Of a stretch of DNA of 64,000 nt, positions 38,907-48,205 are shown in pieces. The translations under genes were made by a program, and so were the position numbers. The stretch comes from Viridibacterium silvisoli (GTDB taxonomy: Bacteria; Pseudomonadota; Gammaproteobacteria; Burkholderiales; Rhodocyclaceae), in the NCBI RefSeq assembly GCF_036017035.1, contig NZ_JAYXHS010000004.1, forward strand, positions 496,001 to 560,000, given 5' to 3'. The number at the start of each line of letters is the position of its first letter. Position 1 is the stretch's first letter. The notes beneath the pieces are model-generated. The model searched no databases and was not told the origin of the DNA. It saw only the letters and a list, made by a program, of their open reading frames with translations.

Positions 38907-39770
38907 ATGAACGCCCCCTTGCCCCCCCTCCTCACCGAGCACCAACAGAGCTCAGGCTGGCAAGCCTCACTCGAACTGCGTGTCGAGCGCCGAGGCAAGC
39001 GCAGCGCCCTCACCCATAACCTGCACAAGGGCCCCTTGCGCGTGCAGAAGGCGCTGCACCCCGAGGGCGACGACGTCTGCCAGATACTCATCCTGCATCC
39101 ACCCGCCGGGATTGCCGGTGGTGATCAGCTGCGCCTCAGTCTGGATCTTGCACAAGGTGCGCATGCGCAACTGACCACGCCCGGCGCTGGCAAGTGGTAC
39201 GGCAGCCTCGGCGCAACAGCGACACAGCGCATCCATCTTGATATCGCCGAGAACGCCGTGCTCGAATGGCTGCCGCAGGAAGTCATCGTTTTCGACCGCG
39301 CCATCGCCGATACGGAAACAACGGTCACGCTGGCGCCCGGTGCAAAGGCTATCGGCTGGGATCTCGTCTGCCTCGGCCGCACCGCAAGCGGCGAGAGCTT
39401 CAAGCAAGGCAGCTACCGCCAGCGCTTCCGCCTGCAACGCCCCGATGGCTCGCCGATCTGGCGCGAGAGCATGCATCTGCAGGGTAGCGATGCGGCCATG
39501 TCGTCACAGCTGGGCCTCGCCGATCACACGGTTTTCGGTACGCTCTGGCTGGCAGGCATCAAGCCCGACGCGGCGTTGCTCGAAGCCTTGCGCGGCCTGT
39601 CTATCTCGCAGGGCACATGCGGTGTATCCGCCCTGCCCGATGTCACTGCCGTGCGCCTCGTGTCAAACTCGTCCGAAGCCGCGCGCCAATATTTCGAAGC
39701 AGTCTGGGCTTTGGCCCGACCCTACATCCTGCAACGCGATGCGGTCCCGCCGCGCATCTGGAGAACATGA
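38907..39770 (+). CDS. ureD: Urease accessory protein UreD
   Basis: 287 residues. It forms the UreDFG complex that loads nickel into apo-urease. Recognised by LELRVERRGKRSALTHNLHKGPLRVQKALHPEGDDVCQILILHPPAGIAGGDQL, TPGAGKWYGSLGATATQRIHLDIAENAVLEWLPQEVIVFDRAIADTETTV and LGRTASGESFKQGSYRQR. It is the first gene of the urease cluster, 5 bases before ureA. Confidence 0.95.
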   Translation: MNAPLPPLLTEHQQSSGWQASLELRVERRGKRSALTHNLHKGPLRVQKALHPEGDDVCQILILHPPAGIAGGDQLRLSLDLAQGAHAQLTTPGAGKWYGSLGATATQRIHLDIAENAVLEWLPQEVIVFDRAIADTETTVTLAPGAKAIGWDLVCLGRTASGESFKQGSYRQRFRLQRPDGSPIWRESMHLQGSDAAMSSQLGLADHTVFGTLWLAGIKPDAALLEALRGLSISQGTCGVSALPDVTAVRLVSNSSEAARQYFEAVWALARPYILQRDAVPPRIWRT

Positions 39771-39774
39771 AGAC

Positions 39775-40077
39775 ATGGAACTGACGCCCCGCGAAAAAGA
39801 CAAGCTGCTGATCTTCACGGCAGGTCTCGTCGCCGAACGCCGCAAGGCGCGCGGCCTCAAACTCAATTACCCGGAGGCCATTGCCTTCATCAGCGCCGCC
39901 ATCCTCGAAGGCGCGCGTGACGGTCGCACCGTCGCCGAGCTGATGAACTACGGCACCACGCTGCTCTCGCGTGACGACGTCATGGACGGCATCGCCGAAC
40001 TGATTCCCGAAATCCAGGTGGAAGCGACCTTCCCCGACGGCACCAAACTCGTAACCGTTCACCATCCCATCATCTGA
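39775..40077 (+). CDS. ureA: Urease gamma subunit
   Basis: 100 residues, the standard length. MELTPREKDKLLIFTAGLVAERRKARGLKLNYPEAIAFI, then GARDGRTVAELM and IPEIQVEATFPDGTKLVTVHHPI are diagnostic. Small structural subunit of the urease trimer. Confidence 0.98.
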   Translation: MELTPREKDKLLIFTAGLVAERRKARGLKLNYPEAIAFISAAILEGARDGRTVAELMNYGTTLLSRDDVMDGIAELIPEIQVEATFPDGTKLVTVHHPII

Positions 40078-40083
40078 GCCCTG

Positions 40084-40617
40084 ATGACCCAGATCGTCGA
40101 GATTCGTGCTGAAGACTTTGATCGCCGCAGGAGCGATCTGGTCAGCCTGCTCGTCGATTCCGTCGCCCATGGTGCGTCGGTCGGTTTCGTCTTGCCACTT
40201 ACCAACGATGAAGCGGAAAGATGGGTCGAATCCCTTCGCGCTTCCATTGTGTCCAGACAACGCCTCCTGTGGTTTGCCGAACACGACGGAGGTGTCTGCG
40301 GCAGCGTGCAACTCGAACTCTGCACGAAGGCCAATGGCATTAACCGTGCTGAAGTGCAGAAGTTGCTGGTTGCCTCGACATCGCGCCGTCTCGGCATCGG
40401 CAGGATGCTGATGCAGGCCGTCGAAACCCGCGCGGCCGGACTCGAGCGTGGCCTAGTCTATCTCGATACGGAAGCAGGCTCTTCCGCTGAGCCTTTCTAC
40501 CAGTCTCTCGGCTACACCCGCGCCGGCGGCATTCCTGAATACGCCTGCGGCCCTGACGGCACGTGGCGCGCCAATGCCATCTATTACAAGTCACTTTTCC
40601 TGAGGAGCCCTACATGA
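40084..40617 (+). CDS. GNAT-family N-acetyltransferase within the urease cluster
   Basis: 177 residues. The GNAT acetyl-CoA loop is VASTSRRLGIGRMLMQAVE, followed by GLVYLDTEAGSSAEPFYQSLGYTRAGGIPEYACGPDG. The DTEAGSSAEPFYQSLGY pattern is common in small-molecule acetyltransferases. It lies between ureA and ureJ with a 6-base gap before it and a 4-base overlap after it, so it is certainly co-transcribed. A role in urea or amide metabolism is not shown by the sequence. Confidence 0.85.
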   Translation: MTQIVEIRAEDFDRRRSDLVSLLVDSVAHGASVGFVLPLTNDEAERWVESLRASIVSRQRLLWFAEHDGGVCGSVQLELCTKANGINRAEVQKLLVASTSRRLGIGRMLMQAVETRAAGLERGLVYLDTEAGSSAEPFYQSLGYTRAGGIPEYACGPDGTWRANAIYYKSLFLRSPT

Positions 40618-41213
40618 AACTCACACGCCTCACCGCTCTCGCCATCGCTCTGTTCCTGCCCGCGCTTGCCTTCGCCCACACCGGCGCCGACGGTGGCTCG
40701 CATCACGGCTCCGCTTTCATCGAAGGCCTCGTCCACCCCTTCACCGGTCTCGACCACCTTGCCGCGATGATTGCCGTCGGTGTGTGGAGCGCGCTGGCCT
40801 TCCGCGATTCCGCAAAACGCATGTGGGCCATGCCTGTCGCCTTCGCTTCGCTTCTGCTGGTCGGCGGCCTGCTGGCTTTCGATGGTCTGCAGCTCGCTGG
40901 CGTTGAGCCGATGATCGTCGCCTCGCTGCTCGTGCTCGGTGTGATGGTTGCGACGCAGATCAAATTGCCTGCAGCCATCGGCGCAACACTGGTCGGTGCA
41001 TTCGCGATCTTCCACGGCGTCGCCCACGGCAGCGAGCTGCCGGCACAACAAGCCCTCGCAGCGCTTTCCGGCATGGTGCTTGGCACGATGAGCTTGCACA
41101 TCACCGGCGTGCTGCTCGGCCGCTTCGTGCTGGCGCGCAATGTGTGGTTGCCGCGCATCGCGGGTGCCTCCGTTGCCGTGCTGGGCGTGAGCCTGCTGAG
41201 CGGCGCAATCTGA
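40614..41213 (+). CDS. ureJ: HupE/UreJ-family nickel transport protein
   Basis: 199-residue membrane protein with a signal-like N-terminus (LALAIALFLPALAFAHTG) and about six helices. The family signature HPFTGLDHLAAMIAVGVWSAL and the second conserved patch FAIFHGVAHGSELP carry His and Asp residues thought to bind nickel. It probably brings Ni2+ into the cell for urease. GAGGAG precedes ATG 40614, which overlaps the GNAT stop. Confidence 0.92.
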   Translation: MKLTRLTALAIALFLPALAFAHTGADGGSHHGSAFIEGLVHPFTGLDHLAAMIAVGVWSALAFRDSAKRMWAMPVAFASLLLVGGLLAFDGLQLAGVEPMIVASLLVLGVMVATQIKLPAAIGATLVGAFAIFHGVAHGSELPAQQALAALSGMVLGTMSLHITGVLLGRFVLARNVWLPRIAGASVAVLGVSLLSGAI

Positions 41214-41234
41214 TTCCAGAGACAGGAGCCACAC

Positions 41235-41540
41235 ATGACACCCGGCGAGCTTCTCGTAGATGACGGCAACATCGAACTCAATGTCGGTCGACGCACGGCG
41301 ACCATTGCCGTCGAGAACACCGGCGACCGCCCGATCCAGGTCGGCTCGCACTATCACTTTGCAGAAACCAACGCCGCGCTGAAATTCGATCGCGAAGCCG
41401 CGCACGGCATGCGCCTCAATATCGCCAGCGGTACGGCCGTGCGTTTCGAACCCGGTCAGAGCCGCACGGTCGAGCTGGTCGACTATGCGGGCGATCGCAA
41501 GGTGTATGGCTTCAGAGGGTTAGTACAGGGCGCGCTTTAG
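41235..41540 (+). CDS. ureB: Urease beta subunit
   Basis: 101 residues. MTPGELLVDDGNIELNVGRRTATIAVENTGDRPIQVGSHYHFAETNAALKFDREAAHGMRLNIASGTAVRFEPGQSRTVELVDYAG is the diagnostic sequence. It is separated from ureC by 118 bases that hold a palindromic repeat, an unusually large gap for ureB-ureC. Confidence 0.98.
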   Translation: MTPGELLVDDGNIELNVGRRTATIAVENTGDRPIQVGSHYHFAETNAALKFDREAAHGMRLNIASGTAVRFEPGQSRTVELVDYAGDRKVYGFRGLVQGAL

Positions 41541-41546
41541 CAATTC

Positions 41547-41637
41547 GTCATTCCCGCGAGGCTTGATCAAATCGCGGGAATCCACGAGCCCGGAAATTCG
41601 TCCCAAACAAGTGGACTCCCGCTTTCGCGGGAATGAC
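41547..41637. repeat. REP-like palindrome, family A2, between ureB and ureC
   Basis: Begins GTCATTCCCGCGAGG and ends CTTTCGCGGGAATGAC; two inner arms (ATCGCGGGAATCCACGAG and GTGGACTCCCGC) give a double-hairpin shape. Related in plan, not in exact sequence, to the 26799 copy, and closer to the copy within hrpA at 53027. Confidence 0.85.
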
Positions 41638-41658
41638 GGATAGATTGAGGATTCACTC

Positions 41659-43359
41659 ATGAGCAATATCTCCCGCCGCGCCTACGCGGAAATGTTCGGC
41701 CCCACCACCGGCGACCGCGTGCGCCTCGCCGACACCGACCTCATCGTCGAAGTTGAAAAGGACTTCACGCTCTACGGTGAAGAAGTGAAATTCGGCGGCG
41801 GCAAGGTCATCCGTGACGGCATGGGCCAGAGCCAGCGCGTCGCCGCGGAAGTCGCCGACACGGTCATCACCAACGCGCTGATCATTGATCACTGGGGCAT
41901 CGTCAAGGCCGACATCGGCATCAAGGGCGGCTTCATCTCCGGCATCGGCAAAGCCGGTAATCCGGACGTGCAGCCTAACGTCACCATCGCCATCGGCGCT
42001 GCGACGGAAGTCATCGCCGGCGAAGGCATGATCATCACCGCTGGCGGCATCGACACGCACATCCACTTCATCTGCCCGCAGCAGATCGAAGAAGCATTAA
42101 TGAGCGGCGTGACCACCATGATCGGTGGCGGCACCGGCCCCGCCACGGGCACTTACGCCACGACCTGCACGCCGGGTCCATGGCACATCAAGAGCATGCT
42201 CAGCGCGGCAGACGCCTTCCCGATGAACCTCGGCTTCCTCGGCAAGGGCAACGTCAGCCTGCCCGACCCACTGCGCGAACAGGTCGATGCCGGCGTGATT
42301 GGTTTGAAACTGCATGAGGACTGGGGCACCACGCCCGCCGCCATCGACAACTGCCTGAGCGTCGCCGAAGAGATGGACATCCAGGTCGCCATCCACTCCG
42401 ACACGCTCAACGAATCCGGCTTCGTCGAAGATACGGCCGCAGCCTTCAAGGGCCGCACCATCCACACCTTCCACACCGAAGGCGCGGGCGGCGGGCACGC
42501 GCCGGACATCGTCAAGCTGGCCGGCATGAAGAACGTGCTGCCCTCCTCCACCAATCCGACACGGCCCTACACGGTCAATACCATCGACGAGCATCTGGAC
42601 ATGCTGATGGTCTGCCACCACCTCGACCCGAGCATCGCCGAGGACGTGGCCTTTGCTGAATCGCGCATTCGTCGCGAGACGATTGCCGCCGAAGACATCC
42701 TGCACGACATCGGCGCGCTGTCGATGTTCTCATCCGACTCGCAGGCCATGGGCCGCGTCGGCGAAGTCATCATTCGCACCTGGCAGACCGCGCACAAGAT
42801 GCATCAGCAACGGGGTTCGTTGAAGGAAGACAACGCGCGCAACAACAATTTCCGCGCCAAGCGCTACATCGCGAAATACACCATCAACCCGGCGATTGCC
42901 CACGGCATCGGCCACATCGTCGGCTCGGTCGAAGTCGGCAAGCTCGCCGACCTCGTTCTATGGCGCCCGGCTTTCTTCGGCGTGAAGCCCACCACCATCC
43001 TCAAGGGCGGCATGATCGCCGCCGCAGCGATGGGTGACGCCAACGCCTCCATCCCGACGCCACAGCCGGTGCACTACCGTCCGATGTTCGGCGCCTTCGC
43101 CGGCGGCCTCAAGACTTCACTGACCTTCGTCTCGCAAGCTTCGCTCGACAAGGGCACGCTTACAGGACTTGGCCTGCAGAAACCGCTCGAAGCCGTGAAG
43201 AACATTCGCGGCGTGCAGAAGACCGACATGGTGCACAACGGCTGGCACGGAAATATCGAAGTCGATCCGGAGAACTACCAGGTTCGGGCGGATGGTGAAT
43301 TGCTGACGTGTGAGCCTGCGACAAGTCTTCCGATGGCACAGCGCTACTTCCTGTTCTAA
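41659..43359 (+). CDS. ureC: Urease alpha subunit
   Basis: 566 residues, catalytic subunit splitting urea into ammonia and carbamate. Every active-site residue is at its Klebsiella position: His134 and His136 in DTHIHF, carbamylated Lys217 and His219 in GLKLHEDWG, His246 in AIHSDTL, His272 in the HTEGAGGGH loop, Cys319/His320 on the mobile flap (MVCHHLDPS) and Asp360 in FSSDSQAMG. The enzyme is therefore expected to be active. The repeat upstream leaves about 20 bases for a ribosome site (GATTGAGGATTCACTC). Confidence 0.99.
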   Translation: MSNISRRAYAEMFGPTTGDRVRLADTDLIVEVEKDFTLYGEEVKFGGGKVIRDGMGQSQRVAAEVADTVITNALIIDHWGIVKADIGIKGGFISGIGKAGNPDVQPNVTIAIGAATEVIAGEGMIITAGGIDTHIHFICPQQIEEALMSGVTTMIGGGTGPATGTYATTCTPGPWHIKSMLSAADAFPMNLGFLGKGNVSLPDPLREQVDAGVIGLKLHEDWGTTPAAIDNCLSVAEEMDIQVAIHSDTLNESGFVEDTAAAFKGRTIHTFHTEGAGGGHAPDIVKLAGMKNVLPSSTNPTRPYTVNTIDEHLDMLMVCHHLDPSIAEDVAFAESRIRRETIAAEDILHDIGALSMFSSDSQAMGRVGEVIIRTWQTAHKMHQQRGSLKEDNARNNNFRAKRYIAKYTINPAIAHGIGHIVGSVEVGKLADLVLWRPAFFGVKPTTILKGGMIAAAAMGDANASIPTPQPVHYRPMFGAFAGGLKTSLTFVSQASLDKGTLTGLGLQKPLEAVKNIRGVQKTDMVHNGWHGNIEVDPENYQVRADGELLTCEPATSLPMAQRYFLF

Positions 43360-43368
43360 CCCCTTGTC

Positions 43369-43436
43369 GTCATCCCGGCGAAGGCCGGGATCCAGATCGT
43401 ACCCACGCACTGGATTCCGGCCTTCGCCGGAATGAC
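43369..43436. repeat. REP-like palindrome, family A, between ureC and ureE
   Basis: GTCATCCCGGCGAAGGCCGG at the left and CCGGCCTTCGCCGGAATGAC at the right, with GGATCCAG/CTGGATTCC inside. Nearly the same as the copy at 26799. Confidence 0.9.
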
Positions 43437-43461
43437 GATCTGAAAATAGGCTTTGCACTAG

Positions 43462-43962
43462 ATGCTCCTGATCGAAACCCTCTACACCGGCGATGCCAGC
43501 GCCACCGAACAACTCATCCTCGACTTCGACGCCCGCACCAAGAGCCGCCTGCGCACCACGCTCGCATCCGGCGAAGAAGTCGGCCTGTTCCTGCCGCGCG
43601 GCACGATCCTGCGTGGCGGCGACAAATTGCGGGGCGCCGATGGCCGAATCATCGCCGTCGTCTCGGCCCCCGAAGAGCTGCTCGAAGCACGCAGCAACAA
43701 CGCCCGCGAACTGACACGTGCGGCGTATCACCTTGGCAATCGCCACGTGGCGGTTGAGGTCGGCAGCGATGCACAATCGGACTGGATCCGCATCCAGGCT
43801 GACCACGTGCTGGAGACGATGCTGGTCGGCCTCGGCGCACAGGTGCGCAAGCTCTCGGCTCCGTTCGAACCGGAGGCTGGCGCGTACGCACCGGGCCATC
43901 ACCACTCCGAGCGTGGTGCTACGGAAGCGAAGATTCATGTGATGGGTGGGGCGCATGGGTGA
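43462..43962 (+). CDS. ureE: Urease accessory protein UreE
   Basis: 166-residue nickel metallochaperone. The N-terminal part has LDFDARTKSRLRTTLASGEEVGLFLPRGTILRGGDKL; the C-terminal domain has AYHLGNRHVAVEVG and DHVLETMLVGLGAQVRKLSAPFEPEAGAYAPGHHHSE. A short His-rich tail (GHHHSERGATEAKIHVMGGAHG) provides nickel ligands. Its 3' end overlaps the next gene by 8 bases. Confidence 0.95.
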   Translation: MLLIETLYTGDASATEQLILDFDARTKSRLRTTLASGEEVGLFLPRGTILRGGDKLRGADGRIIAVVSAPEELLEARSNNARELTRAAYHLGNRHVAVEVGSDAQSDWIRIQADHVLETMLVGLGAQVRKLSAPFEPEAGAYAPGHHHSERGATEAKIHVMGGAHG

Positions 43963-44422
43963 CTATCGCGCACGCATCCTTTGGGAGCGCGCTGCAGACG
44001 AGGCCTTCACGGACAAGCGATATAACCGTGCACATAGTTGGCTATTTGACGGAGGCATTGAAGTACCAGCGTCGTCGTCACCTCACGTTGTGCCACTTCC
44101 CTTTTCTGACGAGCATGCAGTCGATCCCGAAGAAGCTTTCGTGGCATCGCTATCGAGCTGCCACATGTTGTTCTTTCTCTCGTTGGCTGCCGCACAAGGA
44201 CATGTTGTCGATACCTACGAGGACAATGCCATCGGTTCGATGTCAAAAAACGAGAATGGGAAGATGTTCATAAGCATCGTGACGCTTCGGCCCCGTGTCC
44301 GCTTTGCTGGCGAACGCCCCGACAGTGACGCTGTTGCCACCCTTCATCACGCTGCGCACGAATCATGTTTCATCGCCAACTCCGTGCGTAGCCAGATTCA
44401 GTGCCTGCCCGAATTCGATTGA
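43955..44422 (+). CDS. OsmC-family protein inside the urease operon
   Basis: 155 residues. The OsmC/Ohr fold is seen in AVDPEEAFVASLSSCHMLFFLSLAAAQGHVVDTYEDNAIG (first conserved Cys in the SSCHM motif) and LHHAAHESCFIANSVRS (second Cys). Two such cysteines form the peroxide-reducing centre of OsmC-type thiol peroxidases. It overlaps ureE and lies 10 bases before ureF, so it belongs to the same transcript. GTG 43946 is an alternative start. Confidence 0.86.
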   Translation: MGDYRARILWERAADEAFTDKRYNRAHSWLFDGGIEVPASSSPHVVPLPFSDEHAVDPEEAFVASLSSCHMLFFLSLAAAQGHVVDTYEDNAIGSMSKNENGKMFISIVTLRPRVRFAGERPDSDAVATLHHAAHESCFIANSVRSQIQCLPEFD

Positions 44423-44432
44423 AAATCCTCAC

Positions 44433-45113
44433 GTGAATCCCTCACTCATCCGCCTCCTCCATCTCGCCAGTCCAGCCTTACCCGTCGGCGCCTTCTCCTA
44501 TTCGCAAGGCTTGGAATGGGCGGTCGAGAGCGGTGCCATTACGACGGAGGCCGCTGCAAAGCAATGGATCAGCGACGCGCTGCATTTCGCACTGGCGCGC
44601 TGTGAAGCGCCTGCGCTGATTGCCCTGATGCGAGCGTGGTCGAGCGAGGACAAGGCTGAGATCAAACGCCTCAACGCCGAGTTCATCGCCACGCGCGAGA
44701 CTTCCGAGATTCGTGCAGAGTCCTTGCAGATGGGCTACTCGCTGGCCCGCCTGCTGCGCGATCTGGATGACATGCCAGCCAGCTATCGCGAAGCACTCAG
44801 CGAGATGAACGAAATCGCTTTTCCGACGGCCTGGGCCGCCGCGGCAGCAACATGGCAACTCGATGAACATGACGCCGCCACCAGCTACCTGTGGGCCTGG
44901 CTGGAGAATCAGGTGATGGCAGCGGTGAAGCTGGTACCGCTGGGCCAGACTGCGGGCCAGCGCATGCTGGCTGCGCTGGCAGTCGATTTACCGGAACTCG
45001 CCAACCACGCCATCAGACGCGCCGAAAACAACGACTGGGAAAACTTCACGCCCGGCATGACGCTGGCGAGCAGCCTGCACGAAACCCAATACACGCGACT
45101 GTTCCGGTCTTGA
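44433..45113 (+). CDS. ureF: Urease accessory protein UreF
   Basis: 226 residues. Starts at GTG 44433 with NPSLIRLLHLASPALPVGAFSYSQGLEWAVESGAI, the UreF hallmark; later EIAFPTAWAAAAATW and LWAWLENQVMAAVKLVPLGQTAGQRML. It links UreD and UreG during nickel insertion. The frame is open 46 codons upstream inside the osmC-like gene, but homologues start at the GTG. The ribosome site is weak, so translation may be coupled to the preceding gene. Confidence 0.94.
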   Translation: MNPSLIRLLHLASPALPVGAFSYSQGLEWAVESGAITTEAAAKQWISDALHFALARCEAPALIALMRAWSSEDKAEIKRLNAEFIATRETSEIRAESLQMGYSLARLLRDLDDMPASYREALSEMNEIAFPTAWAAAAATWQLDEHDAATSYLWAWLENQVMAAVKLVPLGQTAGQRMLAALAVDLPELANHAIRRAENNDWENFTPGMTLASSLHETQYTRLFRS

Positions 45114-45144
45114 ACCGGAACGGCAAATTGAATCAGAGGACACC

Positions 45145-45801
<657 letters not shown>

Positions 45802-45896
45802 TCTGCATCTATCACGACCTGCCTGCAGGGGCCGCCGTGATTTCTGTCGGAAGGCGCTTTGCTTTCCGACCTGCCAATCTACGGGTGCGGCCCGAC

Positions 45897-46109
45897 TCAG
45901 TCGTCCAGGTCGTCGTCCGCGTCGACCCAGATGTTCATCTCGTCAGTCGGTTCGATGTTCTCGACGCGCTGACGTTTCATTTCCGTATTGCAAGCCATCA
46001 ACTGCGCAGCCAGGCCCGGCAACTGCGGCAGCGCTTCGTCGGCCTTGAGGCGGCGCTGAAGCTGGGTGAAGTTGAGTGATTCAGTAGCACGCTGACGACG
46101 TTCAAACAT
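45897..46109 (-). CDS. Small hypothetical protein with acidic tail
   Basis: 70 residues: an Arg-rich start (MFERRQRATESL), a central helical part with one Cys and a strongly acidic end (VDADDDLDD). GGGAGG lies 5 bases before the ATG, which supports translation. It converges on ureG. No family is recognised. Confidence 0.55.
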   Translation of the reverse strand: MFERRQRATESLNFTQLQRRLKADEALPQLPGLAAQLMACNTEMKRQRVENIEPTDEMNIWVDADDDLDD

Positions 46110-46297
46110 GAAAACCTCCCGCTAGTCTCGACAAGAATTCCGGGCCTTGACCTCGACCAATCCGAACGGTCGCGTGCTCACCCTGCTTGACTACACTTCA
46201 GCGGATCACGTCCCCCCATGCAAGGCGTGATTTTGGCACTTGGTGATGAATTTCACATTTGTCACTGCAGTACGGCGGGAACGACGTACTTGCAAGC

Positions 46298-46337
46298 AAA
46301 AAACCCATCCCAGGCCCGTAGATACGGGGCCGGATGG
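46298..46337 (-). terminator. Terminator of the flgKL-lipoprotein operon
   Basis: On the minus strand a stem built from CCATCC/GGATGG and GGCCCCGTA/TACGGGCC is followed by TTTTTT. It lies about 30 bases after the lipoprotein stop. Confidence 0.8.
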
Positions 46338-46365
46338 CTTCAGGCTCCATCTGGAGAGCAGTCCC

Positions 46366-46947
46366 TTAGCGGATCGGCTGCAATGAAACGCCGAGCGCCG
46401 CCAGCGGTGGCCGCATGTCGACCGGCTTGATTTCGGGGGGCGCTGGCGGGATCAGCACCAGCTCCGCCTCGGCCGTGCGCCGCGGAAAGATCATGCGCGA
46501 GTCGATCGACTCGCGGAAGCGCCTGATCTCGTACTTCGCCACGCCCTGCTCTTGCGCATAGGCTGTCGCGCGACGCTCAAGCACCTGGTAGGCCTCACCA
46601 TCACCACCAAGGTGGAAGTACTGCATGCGCATCGAGTACAACACGCGGTTGTCCGGCATGCGCGTTTCCTTGATCTCCCAGGAGGGAGACAGCGGGTCGA
46701 CCACGAAATAGACAAGGACCAGCGCGCCTGCAATCAGCATCGCATCGGCGTAGGTGATGCTGTAAGTAGGCGAAAGGTGGAACGAGCCTTCAGGCAGGAA
46801 GCTGCCGTTGTATTCGGGATGATCGAACCCGCGCTTCGCCAGCGAGGTCGAGAGTTTCCCATTGGAATCGAGCGCGGCGCAGCCCGACAAGAGACTGACG
46901 ATGACGAGCGCTGAAGTGCATGCTTTGAACATCGCGGCAATCCTCAT
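46366..46947 (-). CDS. Unknown lipoprotein coupled to flgL
   Basis: 193 residues. The signal peptide carries lipobox LLSGC (residue ~23). A hydrophobic segment (AMLIAGALVLVYFVV) lies near residues 70-85, so the protein may be anchored twice. The rest is soluble and contains RMPDNRVLYSMRMQYFHLGGDGEAYQVLERRA and RRFRESIDSRMIFPRRTAEAELVL. I recognise no family. The ATG overlaps the flgL stop (ATGA), and the terminator comes directly after, so it is co-expressed with hook-associated proteins. Confidence 0.72.
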   Translation of the reverse strand: MRIAAMFKACTSALVIVSLLSGCAALDSNGKLSTSLAKRGFDHPEYNGSFLPEGSFHLSPTYSITYADAMLIAGALVLVYFVVDPLSPSWEIKETRMPDNRVLYSMRMQYFHLGGDGEAYQVLERRATAYAQEQGVAKYEIRRFRESIDSRMIFPRRTAEAELVLIPPAPPEIKPVDMRPPLAALGVSLQPIR

Positions 46948-48161
46948 GACAGGAAGCTGAACAGGCTCAGGTTGGTCGTCTTGACGAAGGTGTTGCGCGA
47001 GGCTTCCAGGAAGGTGTTCTGCAGCTGGAAGTCGGAGATGGCACTCGCGTAATCCACGCCGATCAGGCGCTGCGTGCGGTCTGCATATTGCAGGGAGAGG
47101 TCGTCGGCTACGCTGCCGAGAGAGTCCAGCTCGAGTTGATGCGAGCCGGTTTGCGCACGCAGCCGCAGTACGTTCTCCTGTGCGCTGTCTGCGAGGGACA
47201 TGGTGTCCTGGATGGCCGCGTAATACGCTGGGCCGCTGCCCCCCGTGCGCAGGTTCGTGATGAAGTCCGAAATCATGGTGAAGGCGTCGGTCGTGCCGGC
47301 GCTTGGATTCACCGCGAAGCTGTCATTGGTCGCTGGTGCGCCATTCAGCGTGACCTGGATTTCGGCAGTGGCTGGGGCTGGCGGCAGATTGATCGGCGCG
47401 CCTGCAGTGTAGGTTCCGCTGGCCATGGCCGCGCCGGTCATAGCCGGGTCCGCTGCGCGATCGAAAACATCGTAAGTCGTCGCCGACGTGAAACGGATGC
47501 CGTACTGGCCACCAGCGTAGGTACCCACCACCGTCGAAGACGATACGGTGCCCGTACCGGTATTGCCGATAGAGGGTTGGGCGTTGAAGCTTTGACCCGA
47601 GGTGCGGATGCGCATCAGCAACTCGTCGCCACTCAGACTCACCGGAATATTGCGCGAGCTGGAGACATGCACCGTGCGTTGCCCCTGGTCGCCTGCGTAG
47701 CTGACGCCCGTGAGCGATCCTGTGAATGGCTGCACGTCTCCCTTGTAGCCCGAGAACATGTACTCGCCGTTTTCATCGGTCGCGTTGGCCATCGACATCA
47801 AGCTGTCGAACTGGGCCTGCATGTCAGCCGCAATGGAGTCGCGGTCGGACTGGTTGAGCGTGGCGCTGCCGGCCTGGATGGCCCGTTCATGCACATAAGC
47901 GAACAGATCGCTGATGGAACCCAGCCTGCTGTCCAGCGAGCTCAGCTTGTCATTGGCAGTGCCTTGCGCTTCCTTTTGCAATTGCACCTGCTGCGCAGAC
48001 TGCGAGACTTCCAGCGCGCGCGCGGCAGCGATCGGATCATCACTTGGCGTGACGACCCGCTTACCCGTCGACAACTGGTTCTGCAGCTTGAGCAGATCGG
48101 ACTGTTGGCGCGTGATGTTGCCAACGTTGGTGTCGTAGATTTGCGCGGTGCTGATTCTCAT
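46944..48161 (-). CDS. flgL: Flagellar hook-associated protein 3 (FlgL)
   Basis: 405 residues. It forms the junction between hook-associated FlgK and the flagellin filament. The N-terminal coil MRISTAQIYDTNVGNITRQQSDLLKLQNQLSTGKRVVTPSDDPIAAARALEVSQ and the C-terminal coil (DYASAISDFQLQNTFLEASRNTFVKTTNLSLFSFL) have the flagellin-like D0/D1 pattern. The central part is variable. It follows flgK by 44 bases. Confidence 0.95.
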   Translation of the reverse strand: MRISTAQIYDTNVGNITRQQSDLLKLQNQLSTGKRVVTPSDDPIAAARALEVSQSAQQVQLQKEAQGTANDKLSSLDSRLGSISDLFAYVHERAIQAGSATLNQSDRDSIAADMQAQFDSLMSMANATDENGEYMFSGYKGDVQPFTGSLTGVSYAGDQGQRTVHVSSSRNIPVSLSGDELLMRIRTSGQSFNAQPSIGNTGTGTVSSSTVVGTYAGGQYGIRFTSATTYDVFDRAADPAMTGAAMASGTYTAGAPINLPPAPATAEIQVTLNGAPATNDSFAVNPSAGTTDAFTMISDFITNLRTGGSGPAYYAAIQDTMSLADSAQENVLRLRAQTGSHQLELDSLGSVADDLSLQYADRTQRLIGVDYASAISDFQLQNTFLEASRNTFVKTTNLSLFSFLS

Positions 48162-48205
48162 GACGTGCCTTTCTTGCCTTGCTGCTAACGACTACTGGCT
48201 GAAAC

